Origin: Paulinella micropora | Taxonomy: Eukaryota > Cercozoa > Imbricatea > Euglyphida | DNA: 20,123 nucleotides | Direction of reading: 5' to 3' | NCBI GenBank assembly: GCA_009731375.1 | Contig: BJOX01000096.1 | Coordinates: forward strand, 863,116-883,238 | Shown here: positions 7,977-16,546 of the stretch, in pieces | Layout of the letters: each line of letters starts with the position of its first letter | How positions within the stretch are numbered: position 1 is the stretch's first letter | Translations under genes and position numbers: made by a program | The notes under the pieces: generated by a model | What the model saw: the letters and a program-made list of their open reading frames with translations, nothing else | Told to the model about the DNA's origin: nothing | The model's database searches: none

Positions 7977-10536
7977 ATGCCTAAGAAAGCCAAGAAAAAG
8001 AAGGGAAATGACGAGGACGATGGCGAGGAAGAAGAGAGGAAGATCGCGTTCTCTCTGCAGCAGCGCGTGGACGTGGAACGCCTGCGCCACATTTCTACCC
8101 TGACACGTCTGCCAGCGGACCAGGCTGACAACGTGAGTGCCATCCTCGAACTGTACAAGAAGAGCCACGGGAGCGCGCAGATTGACTACATAGAAAGCAA
8201 GAAATGCGAGGGGATGAGGCTGTGGGGGGCGTGCGCGATCGGCTTGCAGAAGAAATGGATCTGTCGCATGGTCGCGGGCGAGTACTACGAGTGGCTCGAC
8301 ATTAAGAACGCGGCGTGTACCCTGCTCACACAGGACATGGCCAAGAATGGAATCGAGGTGCCCGCCTTGATTGCACGTTACGTGCAGCCGGGCGGGAGAG
8401 AGGCTATGATCGCGGAGCTCTGTGCGCAGCTCAATTGGACGAATGACGAGGCGGGCTTCAAGCGCGGCAAGGATGCGTTCTTGGCTGTCATCAACGGGAA
8501 GGGCGTGCGAGGCGACCCCGAGCTAAACTGTGAGCTCCTGCGGGACTGGAAGAAGAGCTGGCAGAGCGTGTTACCGCTGTTCGTGATGCTGGCAAGGTAC
8601 GGCCCGATGTGGCAGGCGGTGCAACAACAACCCGATAAGTCCAACAAGGAAGCTACCTTCCTTTCCTACGTCTGGCAGAGCCTGGAGCGCAGGATCATGG
8701 AGAAGGTGGTTGAGTACCTTCACTCGCTCAAGGACCGCAAGAATAGGCTGTACAACGTGGGCGTCTGGAAGCACGACGAGATCGGGGTAGAGAGGAGGTG
8801 GGGCGAAGGCAAGATCATGACGGACGAGCTGGTCCAGCAGGTGCAAGAGCACGTCAAGCAGACGACGGGCTACGACGTGTCCTTCCACTCGGACGACGGG
8901 AAGCCGACCGACGAGGACTGGGATCTGTACTACGGCGAGCAGCACATCCACAAGCTGGACAGCAACGAGGAGAAGTGCAGGCACGACCTTATAAAGCATG
9001 CCAGGCGTTCCAGGGACATTCGCTTCAACGGGCAGGTGTTCGGCCCCCATGCAAAAATAGAGGGGGTCTTCTGCTTGGTGAGCGAGGCGGAGGAGTACAT
9101 GGACCGTATCCTGGTAGACGCCGGTTACTACCACAGGGTCAACAAGGAAAAGCTCCTCAAGTGGTTCGTCGGTACTGGCCATCGCTTCTTTCCAGTCAAG
9201 CGCCCATCGGAGATGCGGACTGACTGGATCAGCTTCAGGAACTGCACCTTCAACTCACGCACTCTGGCCATCCGCACCTGGGAACAGCTGCGCAAGGACA
9301 TGGAGGCTGCTCCTTTCACTGACCATTTCTATGACGTCGAGGTGGACATCGAGAAGATGATCAAGGCTATGAGCTTCCATGACGACATGACTCCCGGCTG
9401 GCGAGACCTGCTTAGATTCCAGTTGAGCAAGCCCATGTGTGAGATCTTTGAAACGTTGCTGGGCAGGCTGCAGTTTCCGCTCAGGGAGCGAGACAACTGG
9501 CAGGTGCTTCCTTTTATGTTGGGCGACGGGGGCACAGGGAAAGGGACTGTCCTCGAGGTCCTGCAGTCGATGAAGCCCCCTGGCAAGGTAGCCTCGATCA
9601 GCAAGAACACCGAGAAGGGGTTTGGGCTGTCTTCGCTGTATGACAAAGAGCTGGTCGTGATACCGGACCTGCCACTTGACTTTGCGAGCACGGTTGACCA
9701 GGCCACGATGCAGAGCATGGTGTCGGGTGAGCTGGTCAATGTGCCGGCTAAAAACAAGACTGCCAAGAGCACGTCGCCTTGGAAACCGCCGATTATCGTG
9801 GGCGCTAACTACGTTCAATTACAAGGACGGTCAAGGCCAGTGGAAGCGTCGGGTGGCTCTGTTCCTGTTCAACAATCTCGTGAAAAAGGCGGACGACGGC
9901 CTTGGGAAACACATAATCATGAACGAAATACTTTACATCCTGGCGCGCTGTGTCGCCAGGTACAAGCGCGCAGTGGAAGAGCACCAGCGCGCAGACTTTT
10001 GGACGGACATTGCACCAGAGGAGCTGCGACAGAACCAGAAATTCGTGGAGAGCAGGACGAACGTGTTGGCGCGTTTTCTAAATGAAGGCAGCAAGGACCA
10101 CGGTGTTGTGTTCGAGAAGAACCATTTTACGAGCTGGCAAGACTTCGTGAACGCGGTCAACAAGTACCTGAAGGAGGACTGTAAGCTGCACACCGTGACT
10201 GCGGACGATCTGGGAGATACTGCGCTGCGCAGGTCCGAATACGAAGTTTATCGGGCGCAGACTAACCAGGGCGCGACCAAGAAAGACACGCGCGTAAATT
10301 ACTGCGAGTTTTGCCCCCGGTCGACCAAAGAAATCGGGCACATCTGTGACTCGTCGTGCGAGCGAAACATCTGTGGCTACGTCCGTGAATGTGGGCATAC
10401 GGGCGTTGCGCGCGGCAGGAAGCATGGGATCGTGCATATGCGCTTGCTTTCGCGCAGAGCCTACGACCAGAAGATGAACGGGGCGGCGGAAGAAGACGCT
10501 GCCGACGAAGACGAAGAAGGCGTGCAAGGGTCATAG
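7977..10536 (+). CDS. D5: D5-like SF3 helicase (primase-helicase family), frameshifted
   Basis: ATG at 7977 (context gccATGc) begins a Lys-rich N-terminus. Residues 1-430 show no primase motif I can name. A D5_N-like part (WISFRNCTFNSRTLAIRTWE) follows, then the SF3 ATPase: Walker A GDGGTGKGT at residues 516-524 and a Walker B-like ELVVIPDLP at 558-566. In Nucleocytoviricota this protein forms the replicative helicase and can carry primase. At residue 612 the frame breaks: homologous sequence continues from 9814 in another frame, consistent with one extra base at 9813 (or two missing). The second frame carries the rest of the ATPase (QWKRRVALFLFNNLV), a helical region, a Cys-rich segment from about 10302 and an acidic tail to TAG (10534-10536). 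Either a disabling mutation or a consensus error. Confidence 0.88.
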
Positions 10537-10611
10537 GGAAACGACAGGGAGTCTTTTGTACGGGCCATAGTGGCTGCCGGTCTGGCTTCCGATAAGCCGA
10601 CTGGATATAAG

Positions 10612-10883
10612 ATGTTTGACAGGATGGTCGACACAAGGATCANNNNNNNNNNNNNNNNNNNNNNNNNNNNNNNNNNNNNNNNNNAGCAGGCTATAAGATG
10701 TTTGATAGAGCGGTCGACAGAAGCATCAAGAGAGCACTGAGAGTGGCTGGCAAGCGCAGGAACAAGAAGGAGGAAGAGAGGGAAGAAGCGGGGCAGCGAA
10801 AGAACAAGAGGCAGCGCCTTGACGGGGCAGAGCACGTGACTGCTGACGCGAATGTCGAAAAAAAGGGTAGCTTGGATCAATAA
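10612..10883 (+). CDS. Small basic hypothetical ORF with internal repeat, interrupted by gap
   Basis: Two copies of a GYKMFDR-x-VD segment lie at about 10606-10642 and 10691-10730 on either side of a 42-N gap. After the second copy the frame runs for 56 residues, rich in Lys, Arg and Glu, to TAA at 10881-10883. The first copy sits in a frame already open since the helicase TAG (reading RESFVRAIVAAGLASDKPTG), so the true start is unclear; 10612 is the first ATG. AATAAA at 10879-10884 overlaps the stop. No family recognised; it may be a DNA-binding tail or a separate virion/nuclear protein. Confidence 0.45.
10643..10684. other. Assembly gap (42 N)
   Basis: 42 N bases between two diverged copies of a roughly 40-bp repeat, suggesting that the repeat itself caused the gap. 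Confidence 0.99.
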
Positions 10884-11056
10884 AAAAAGATAAAACGTGT
10901 AAAACTTTAATAACTCTTCTTCCCGGGAAATTTTTTAATATTCTTACAAAAAAATTAATAAAACCCCAAAAAAAAGAAGTGCCTGACATCAGCCAAAGAG
11001 AATTGAACTGGCGACACGGTTTGTGCAGACGATAGTATTTTTCGTTTGGGCTAAAC
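10884..11056 (+). promoter_or_regulatory. AT-rich intergenic region, likely promoter
   Basis: About 170 bp of AT-rich DNA (A/T runs, TTTAATA, TTTTTTAATATT) within an otherwise GC-rich block, with palindrome TTCCCGGGAA at 10920-10929. It precedes two overlapping plus-strand genes and is their likely shared promoter; it could also hold the 3' end signal of the upstream ORF. Confidence 0.45.
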
Positions 11057-11422
11057 ATGACAGACACGACTAATAGGGACAATTCTGCCCTTTTTTGGGG
11101 CGGGTGCGTTCCGGCCAGACTGGCGGTGGCCGGCCTGGCCATATACAGGCCGCAGCCCTGGATGCAAGCACTCGCCGCAATACCCGCGGCGGTTTGGCTG
11201 AGCGGTGCCTTGGACGACAGGCAGACCGGGTTCTTCGGCGGAGACTCCTGGTGGGCAGACTTCAGAAAAACGCACGGGCTCCTGTGGGCCGCATACGCCA
11301 TTACCGGCCGGGGCCAGATCCTGTTGGTGGATACTGCCTTGGGTGCCTGGGTTGCGGTAGAACACGGAAAAAAAAGTTCTGAAGTCAGACGTATAGAGGC
11401 CGATGCAGGTCACGAAACGTAA
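11057..11422 (+). CDS. Small conserved-type viral membrane protein
   Basis: 121 residues from ATG 11057. After a short polar N-terminus come GGCVPARLAVAGLAIY, a hydrophobic stretch (about residues 37-52), a FFGGDSWWADFRKTHGLL block, then hydrophobic segments to about residue 100 and a charged tail. The pattern GCxxxR, FFGG, WW, R, H with two or three membrane segments matches a small protein I recall from several algal and other large DNA viruses, of unknown role. The 3' end overlaps the ribonucleotide reductase start by 20 nt, so the two may be transcribed together. Confidence 0.65.
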   Translation: MTDTTNRDNSALFWGGCVPARLAVAGLAIYRPQPWMQALAAIPAAVWLSGALDDRQTGFFGGDSWWADFRKTHGLLWAAYAITGRGQILLVDTALGAWVAVEHGKKSSEVRRIEADAGHET

Positions 11423-13667
11423 TGGAGCTCCGCAAGCCGTTTCGCTCGATAAGATTCTGGCGCGAGTTGCTAGCCTGTCCAAAGATCTGTGCGCCGTTGA
11501 CCCCGTTCTTGCTGCCCAAAAAGTGGTGTCTGGTCTCTACCAGCTCGTGCCGACCTCCGAGCTCGACTCGCTGGCCGCGAGCACGTGTGCGGCGCTCGCG
11601 ATTCAGCACCCGCAATACGGGGAGCTGGGTGGTCGTCTCCTGGCCTCCAACCACGCGAAGCAGTGCCCGCCGACCTTCAGCGCGGCCATGAAAAGGCTCA
11701 GATGGGGGATGGACCCGGCCTGCAGTATTTTTGTAGACACGCACGCAGGGCAGCTAAACGCGCTGGTCGATGCACGTCGAGACATGTTGTACGACTATTT
11801 CGGGTATTCGACCCTGCTCAAGTCCTATCTGCTCAAAGACAATCAGGGTCGTGCGTGCGAGACGGCCCAGTACCTCTGGCTTCGTGTGGCCGTGCATCTG
11901 TGCCGCCGCGAGTCCAAACAGCCACTTAAACGAATTCGAGAAACATACGACCTCATGTCATCGGGCTATTATACACATGCGTCACCCACCCTATTTTCAG
12001 CGGGGCTGAGAAGAGCGGGCCAGCTTTCCAGCTGCTTCTTGCTTCCTATCAAGGGTGACTCGTTGAGCGACATCTATACCACGATCAAAGACGTTGCTCT
12101 TATCAGCAAGGGAGGAGGCGGGCTAGGAGTTCACCTCGGGTGCGTTAGAGCCAAGGGCTCCCTGATACGCAGCACGGGCGGAGCATCAGACGGTGTTATA
12201 CCCTTGTGCAAAGTGTTGAACGAGACGGTCCGCTACGCAAACCAGGCTGGGAAGAGAAAGGGCGCTGTCGCCGTCTACCTACCAGTACACCACGCAGACG
12301 TCTTCGAGTGGCTGGACCTCAAAAAGACCGTTGGCTCCGAAGAACTGCGAGCCCGAGACTTGTTTTTAGGACTTACCGTCAACGACCTCTTCATGGAGCG
12401 TGTAGAACAGGATCAACAATGGTCCCTTTTTTGCCCGGACGAAACGGGCGTAGGTGACCTGGACGCCTTCTATGGCAAGGAGTTCGAGAGCCAGTACACG
12501 CGGGCCGAGAGGCTGGGCCTGGCGAGGCGCACCGTCAAAGCGCGCGAGCTCTGGAGCGCTGTCTGCCGTGCACAGATCGAGTCGGGCGGAGTTCCTTACA
12601 TTATGTACAAGGACGTGGTGAATGCCAAGTCAAACCAAAAGAACCTGGGCACGATTCGCTGCTCAAATCTCTGCGCCGAAGTGGTCCAATACAGTTCAGG
12701 CGGCGAGTGTGGCGAGCACAGTGTTTGTAACTTGGCCTCGGTTGCGCTGCCCAAGTTCGTGTCGGAGGACCGCAAGTCCTTTGATTTCGAGCTGTTGCGG
12801 TCGTGCGTACGTGTAGCAATCAGAAATCTCGACACCGTCATCGACATTACAGAATATCCTACGGAGGAAGCCAGACGCAGAAACTTCTTGCATCGTCCGG
12901 TGGCTCTTGGTGTGAACGGGTTAGCGGATGCGCTAGCTCTGCTCAAGATGCCGTTCGAGAGCGCAGAGGCACAAAAGCTCAATTTCAAGATTGCGCATGA
13001 ACTGTACTACGCGGCGCTCTGGGCCTCTTGTGAGTTGGCGCAGGAGAAGGGGGCTTACAAGAGTTTCGGCGGGTCTCCCGCTAGCCAAGGGCTCTTGCAG
13101 TTCGATCTATGGAACAAGCCACAGACGGACGACCGCTGGGACTCGCTCCGCCAGCGCATTACCAAGTATGGACTGCGAAACTCGCAGCTAATTGCCTACA
13201 TGCCAACCGCCACGACCGCTCAAATCCTGGGCACTTTCGAATCGTTTAAGCCTCCCCACTCGAACGTCTTCGTGCGCCGCGTGCTCTCTGGCGAACACGT
13301 CGTGTGGACCAAGCACCTGGTTTCCGAGTTAGAAGAGCGCGGGCTCTGGAACGAGCAGCTCAGGGCTAAAATCATTGCCGACGGCGGTTCTGTGCAAGGA
13401 TGTAACCTTCCCGAAGACATCAAAAACATCTACAAAAATGTTTGGGAAGTTCCCTTGCGAGTGCAGCTGCACTTGGCGGCCGACCGCGGCCCGTTTGTGT
13501 GCGGCTCACAGTCGCTCAACTTGCACGTGACAAATCCCACTGAACGCAGAGTCAGCAGCGCTTTGTTCTATGCCTGGCAGCTCGGTCTCAAAACTACGTA
13601 TTACATACGAACCAAGGCCGCTAGCAAGGCCCTGGGACCGGCCGACTGTGCTGTTTGTGTAGCTTGA
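11403..13667 (+). CDS. RNR1: Ribonucleoside-diphosphate reductase large subunit (class Ia R1)
   Basis: 754 residues, full length. Reduces ribonucleoside diphosphates to deoxy forms to supply viral DNA synthesis; needs a small (R2) subunit, absent from this window. The N-terminus (MQVTKRNGAPQAVSLDKI) is an ATP-cone start. Active-site residues are intact: Cys211 in QLSSCFLLP, Cys424 in the NLCAE motif with Glu426, and Cys442 in VCNLAS. MPTATTAQILGTFESF is the usual PTAxTAQI block. A C-terminal CAVC (Cys749 and Cys752) is in place to pass electrons from thioredoxin or glutaredoxin. No frameshift, stop or intein is seen. ATG 11403 lies inside the preceding gene. The gene meets the next one tail to tail 21 bp on. 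Confidence 0.97.
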   Translation: MQVTKRNGAPQAVSLDKILARVASLSKDLCAVDPVLAAQKVVSGLYQLVPTSELDSLAASTCAALAIQHPQYGELGGRLLASNHAKQCPPTFSAAMKRLRWGMDPACSIFVDTHAGQLNALVDARRDMLYDYFGYSTLLKSYLLKDNQGRACETAQYLWLRVAVHLCRRESKQPLKRIRETYDLMSSGYYTHASPTLFSAGLRRAGQLSSCFLLPIKGDSLSDIYTTIKDVALISKGGGGLGVHLGCVRAKGSLIRSTGGASDGVIPLCKVLNETVRYANQAGKRKGAVAVYLPVHHADVFEWLDLKKTVGSEELRARDLFLGLTVNDLFMERVEQDQQWSLFCPDETGVGDLDAFYGKEFESQYTRAERLGLARRTVKARELWSAVCRAQIESGGVPYIMYKDVVNAKSNQKNLGTIRCSNLCAEVVQYSSGGECGEHSVCNLASVALPKFVSEDRKSFDFELLRSCVRVAIRNLDTVIDITEYPTEEARRRNFLHRPVALGVNGLADALALLKMPFESAEAQKLNFKIAHELYYAALWASCELAQEKGAYKSFGGSPASQGLLQFDLWNKPQTDDRWDSLRQRITKYGLRNSQLIAYMPTATTAQILGTFESFKPPHSNVFVRRVLSGEHVVWTKHLVSELEERGLWNEQLRAKIIADGGSVQGCNLPEDIKNIYKNVWEVPLRVQLHLAADRGPFVCGSQSLNLHVTNPTERRVSSALFYAWQLGLKTTYYIRTKAASKALGPADCAVCVA

Positions 13668-13686
13668 ATCCCTTTCGGGGTTTTTT
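13668..13686. terminator. Short hairpin plus T-run between convergent genes
   Basis: ATCCC (13668-13672) and GGGGT (13677-13681) pair over five positions, one a wobble, around TTTC, and the T-run (13681-13686) follows. It starts directly after the RNR stop and ends before the stop of the convergent gene. Hairpin-guided 3' ends are known in mimivirus-type viruses; the stem here is short. Confidence 0.45.
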
Positions 13687-13688
13687 AA

Positions 13689-14438
13689 TTAAACCAACTC
13701 TTCCTCGATTTGCATGGCGCTGGAGTCGGCTGCCGAGTCTTCCTTGAGCGACACGCCGAAGGCCTCTTCTTCGGTCAGGCTAATGTCCGGGTAAGGCAGA
13801 CCTTCTGCGATTTTTCGCAGCTGGACTATCTTGAAGCCGAGCGACACTTTTTCCTGGCGCGAACACAGCGTGGTCACCTGGATTAGGCATTTGACTACAT
13901 CCCCCTTGGCAATCGACTGGTTGTCTCCCTCTCCTCCCAGGAGCTTGGCGCCCGTCAGCGTGCAGCTCAGGCGAGCGGGCCACGCCCTGTCGCTCTTGGC
14001 GCTGGTGCGGGGTCGGGTACAGGCCTGGTAGTAAGACTTGATCTGTTCGTCTGTTTTAGCCAGAGGGCCGCTGCTTTTCACGGTGGGCAGCAGCTTGGAC
14101 CTGGCCTGTACGACCAGCGCGCACATTCTTTCATCAATGGCCCTGAGGACCTGGTAGGCCTCCAACACGCTGGAATGGGTCGTGGCCTCGCGGAAGGAAA
14201 GGTCGATCGTCACCTTCTTGGAGTCCTGGAAGCTCGAAGGGTCCCAGGCCACGACCAGCGGCGGCAGCAAAAGGGTCGGGGCTTTCCCCTCGTACACGAC
14301 GTTGGCGAAAATAGAACCATAAGCCGCGCGCGGTTCGCCTTTCAGTGTGATCTTCGGCAGGTCCTCGGCCGGGTTGAACTTGACCGCCAGCTGCTTGCCG
14401 CCATTCGCGCCCGCGCCCTTGATTAGTTGAACAGACAT
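13689..14438 (-). CDS. Candidate viral single-stranded-DNA-binding protein (conserved NCLDV-type)
   Basis: 249 residues from ATG 14436-14438 (MSVQLIKGAGANGGK). Features: LPKITLKGEPRAAYGSIF near the start, a Pro-rich LLLPPLVVAWDP, then KKVTIDLSF, a helix with AIDERMCALV, a basic region with IKSYYQACTRP, and a C-terminal beta-like KGDVVKCLIQVTTLCS followed by GFKIVQLRKI and an acidic tail. This order (beta hairpins, DLSF, DE helix, Y-x-P region, final strand pair) recalls a conserved family of algal large DNA viruses thought to bind single-stranded DNA, and the acidic tail fits that idea. Assigned from pattern memory, not alignment. Divergent from the PCNA gene across a 161-bp spacer. Confidence 0.55.
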   Translation of the reverse strand: MSVQLIKGAGANGGKQLAVKFNPAEDLPKITLKGEPRAAYGSIFANVVYEGKAPTLLLPPLVVAWDPSSFQDSKKVTIDLSFREATTHSSVLEAYQVLRAIDERMCALVVQARSKLLPTVKSSGPLAKTDEQIKSYYQACTRPRTSAKSDRAWPARLSCTLTGAKLLGGEGDNQSIAKGDVVKCLIQVTTLCSRQEKVSLGFKIVQLRKIAEGLPYPDISLTEEEAFGVSLKEDSAADSSAMQIEEELV

Positions 14439-14487
14439 TTGACTTTTCTGTGCGTGTCTCACTAGCAGCAGCCGCTCCCTCCACTCG

Positions 14488-14519
14488 CCTTGATTTAAAG
14501 TGGCTCAATTCAAATCAGG
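14488..14519. promoter_or_regulatory. Imperfect inverted repeat in a divergent promoter
   Basis: CCTTGATTTAAAG (14488-14500) and AATTCAAATCAGG (14507-14519) are imperfect reverse complements. The TGATTTAAA core also forms the palindrome at 16063-16082. Distances are about 50 bp to the minus-strand start and 80 bp to the PCNA start, fitting a shared bidirectional element. Confidence 0.6.
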
Positions 14520-14599
14520 AGGACCCAAAAAAGGAAATGGGTTGCAAAGGGGCTGGTCCTCTTTTTACCTCTGCTCCCTCATTTTCCCAAACTCCGTCG

Positions 14600-15598
14600 A
14601 TGTCCCTAGTCTTTCTCTGGCGCACCAAGAGCGGCGGACCTTCGTTCCGCCGGGCAATCGAGTGTCTGGCACCGGTCCTGTTAGAGGCAAGGATTGACGC
14701 CTCGCCGTCCGGCCTCGAGCTCGTCGGCGTCGCCGACGGCGTGAGCACCGAGCTGTCTGTACCCTTTTCCGCCGAAGGGGCCGAAGGCGGCTATGTCCAG
14801 TTTGGCTCTGGCAAGGTACGCGCAGTGTTTTGCATCGATCTCAAAGAAGTTGCGAACTGGCTCACGCAGTACCGGCCCGAGATGACCCTGGAGCTCTCGC
14901 TGGACAACGACAACCAGTTGAGCCTTAAGATGTTCAACGAAGGTCGCAGCTTTGAACACAGCAGTGCCTTGTCCAACCTGCGCGTGCCGGCGGACATGGT
15001 CGCGATGGACGGTAACGCCACCAGGTGCGACCAGCTAGCCGACGTGAGCTCGACCGCGCTGTGTGCGGTGGCCAGGCACCACCACAAGACCAATTCGCAC
15101 GCGCGCTTCTACGTCGCCGGCGACCGACTGGTCACCGAGTCCTGTTTGCTTGACGTCTCGGAACAGCGCAAGAGCAGCACTTACTTGTCAGGGGTCGTTT
15201 CGCACACCGAAGTCGAGCGGCCCAAGATGCGTGCCGACCCGAACGGCCAGGCAGGCGACGGGCTTTTCTATTCGCTGGACACGGTCAAGAAGATCCTCAA
15301 GGCCTCGAGTTTCCAGGAACGCAAGAAGGGGCGCGTGATGCTCGGGCTCAACAAGGACGGGCCGCTCGTGCTGGTGTTTAGCCGTGGTGCGAGCTACCTG
15401 AAATTCGCCATCATCTCGTCGAGCGCCGCTGCCGAAGAAGAAGAGCAACCTACGGTCGAGCCGCCCGAGTTGCTCGAGCGGCAGGAGAGCGGGTGCGTGC
15501 CAAAGGTGATTAAGAGGAAGAACAAACAGGCTTCTTCGTCCGCGCGCGTCAAGAAGCAGAAAGTAGGCGCAGTCCCGGAAGCCGCGAAAGGCGCTTGA
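14600..15598 (+). CDS. PCNA: PCNA-like sliding clamp
   Basis: 332 residues from ATG 14600 (MSLVFLWRTKSGGPSFRRAI). The clamp encircles DNA and tethers polymerase and repair proteins. The N-domain shows FRRAIECLAPVLLEARIDAS followed by LELVGVADG, the usual clamp opening; VFCIDLKEVANWL and MTLELSLDNDNQLSLKMF fit its next strands, and FYSLDTVKKILKAS with YLKFAII fits the C-domain. Cellular PCNA is about 260 residues; the excess is loops plus a C-terminal tail of about 60 residues, acidic then basic (VIKRKNKQ), likely a nuclear signal. The earlier open codons have no function I can see. Its last 50 nt overlap the convergent VLTF2 gene; AATAAA at 15627-15632 could end the transcript. Confidence 0.88.
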   Translation: MSLVFLWRTKSGGPSFRRAIECLAPVLLEARIDASPSGLELVGVADGVSTELSVPFSAEGAEGGYVQFGSGKVRAVFCIDLKEVANWLTQYRPEMTLELSLDNDNQLSLKMFNEGRSFEHSSALSNLRVPADMVAMDGNATRCDQLADVSSTALCAVARHHHKTNSHARFYVAGDRLVTESCLLDVSEQRKSSTYLSGVVSHTEVERPKMRADPNGQAGDGLFYSLDTVKKILKASSFQERKKGRVMLGLNKDGPLVLVFSRGASYLKFAIISSSAAAEEEEQPTVEPPELLERQESGCVPKVIKRKNKQASSSARVKKQKVGAVPEAAKGA

Positions 15599-16016
15599 TG
15601 ACGTAGGCTTTGCCTTGGTTAGGCCCAATAAAGTGTTTCTGTGTTGGCTGTCTTTTGGCTAGTGGCAGCACCCAGTCCCGGACCCCTCCTACCTGCCGGA
15701 ATTCCGAAATGGTCATGGTACCCCCGTACTCGAGCAAATTCCATCTAGCCGGGGCTGGTCGTATCAGTTGCTGACGGAGGTTCAGACGCAGAAAGGAGTG
15801 AAGCAGGTCTCCGGCCTGTGAGCGCAGAGATTCCGGCACGCCGTAGCTGACAAAGGCCCATGCACAGGCCGGCGTACAAAACAGGCCGAAGACGTACAGG
15901 TAGCCCTTGACGGGTGCGTACGCCACAGGAAGCTCGAACCACCTCCCGTCCTCGCGTGCACTCGGGTGGCCGCAGTGCAGGCAGAGCCTCTTGCGGTGTA
16001 TCTCTGTGCCTTCCAT
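15549..16016 (-). CDS. VLTF2: Viral late transcription factor 2-like zinc finger protein
   Basis: 155 residues from ATG 16014-16016. Late transcription factor 2 of poxviruses and relatives activates late genes. The diagnostic zinc finger is present: CLHCGHP (Cys12 and Cys15), then LPVAYAPVKGYLYVFGLFC and CTPAC (Cys47 and Cys51), matching the FCS-type pattern in this family, where a hydrophobic strand precedes FC-x-x-x-C. The rest is helical then loop-rich. A GTG codon 15 codons upstream is open, but ATG is the natural start. The gene lies head to head with the VLTF3-like gene, with a perfect palindrome between them, and tail to tail with PCNA, overlapping it by 50 nt. Confidence 0.85.
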   Translation of the reverse strand: MEGTEIHRKRLCLHCGHPSAREDGRWFELPVAYAPVKGYLYVFGLFCTPACAWAFVSYGVPESLRSQAGDLLHSFLRLNLRQQLIRPAPARWNLLEYGGTMTISEFRQVGGVRDWVLPLAKRQPTQKHFIGPNQGKAYVIKRLSRLPGLRLLSAS

Positions 16017-16062
16017 TTTTCTCGCCTTTGTCGCGGAGGGAGCCAAGAAAACGAATTGCACT

Positions 16063-16082
16063 GCCCTGATTTAAATCAGGGC
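16063..16082. promoter_or_regulatory. 20-bp perfect palindrome between VLTF2 and VLTF3
   Basis: GCCCTGATTTAAATCAGGGC is fully self-complementary. It lies 46 bp from the VLTF2 ATG and 52 bp from the VLTF3 ATG, nearly centred. The AT-rich TTTAAA middle and symmetric spacing fit a bidirectional promoter element or operator. Confidence 0.8.
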
Positions 16083-16134
16083 GCTGTCGAGGATTCATTT
16101 CCCCGCCCCCTCTGCAGGCACACAAGTGCGGTGG

Positions 16135-16546
16135 ATGTGCGACCACGAATTCGTCTTCAACCAAGAAACGAGCGGGACCTTTTGCAAGAAATGCGGTCTG
16201 GTAGGGAGAGAGCACTCGCTGTACGGGGCGAACCAGTTCTTGGTGAATGGCCGGATGCGGGGGGACGAGGGCGAAATGACGGAGCAGCCAAGGCGCCCGC
16301 AGGGTTATACCCGTTTATCGAGATTTCGCGAGATTACACGACAGGTGTTTGGGCTGAGGGGGATTCATCAGAAGCCGCTAGTCAGCCAGGCCTTGCTGCA
16401 GCTGGCGAGAGATCTCTGCCACAAGTGGAGAGTGAATGGCACGGAGATTACCCCGTTGAAGTTGATCTATCTGTTCAAAAAGAGTCGTCTCGGCCCACTT
16501 TCGCTGGACCGAGCGGCTTGCCTCTCTCTCTTGTGTGTATTGAACA

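Noticed and set aside
8571-9182. Minus-strand open frame opposite the helicase
   Set aside because: A shadow of the GC-rich helicase gene; no motif and no start signal.
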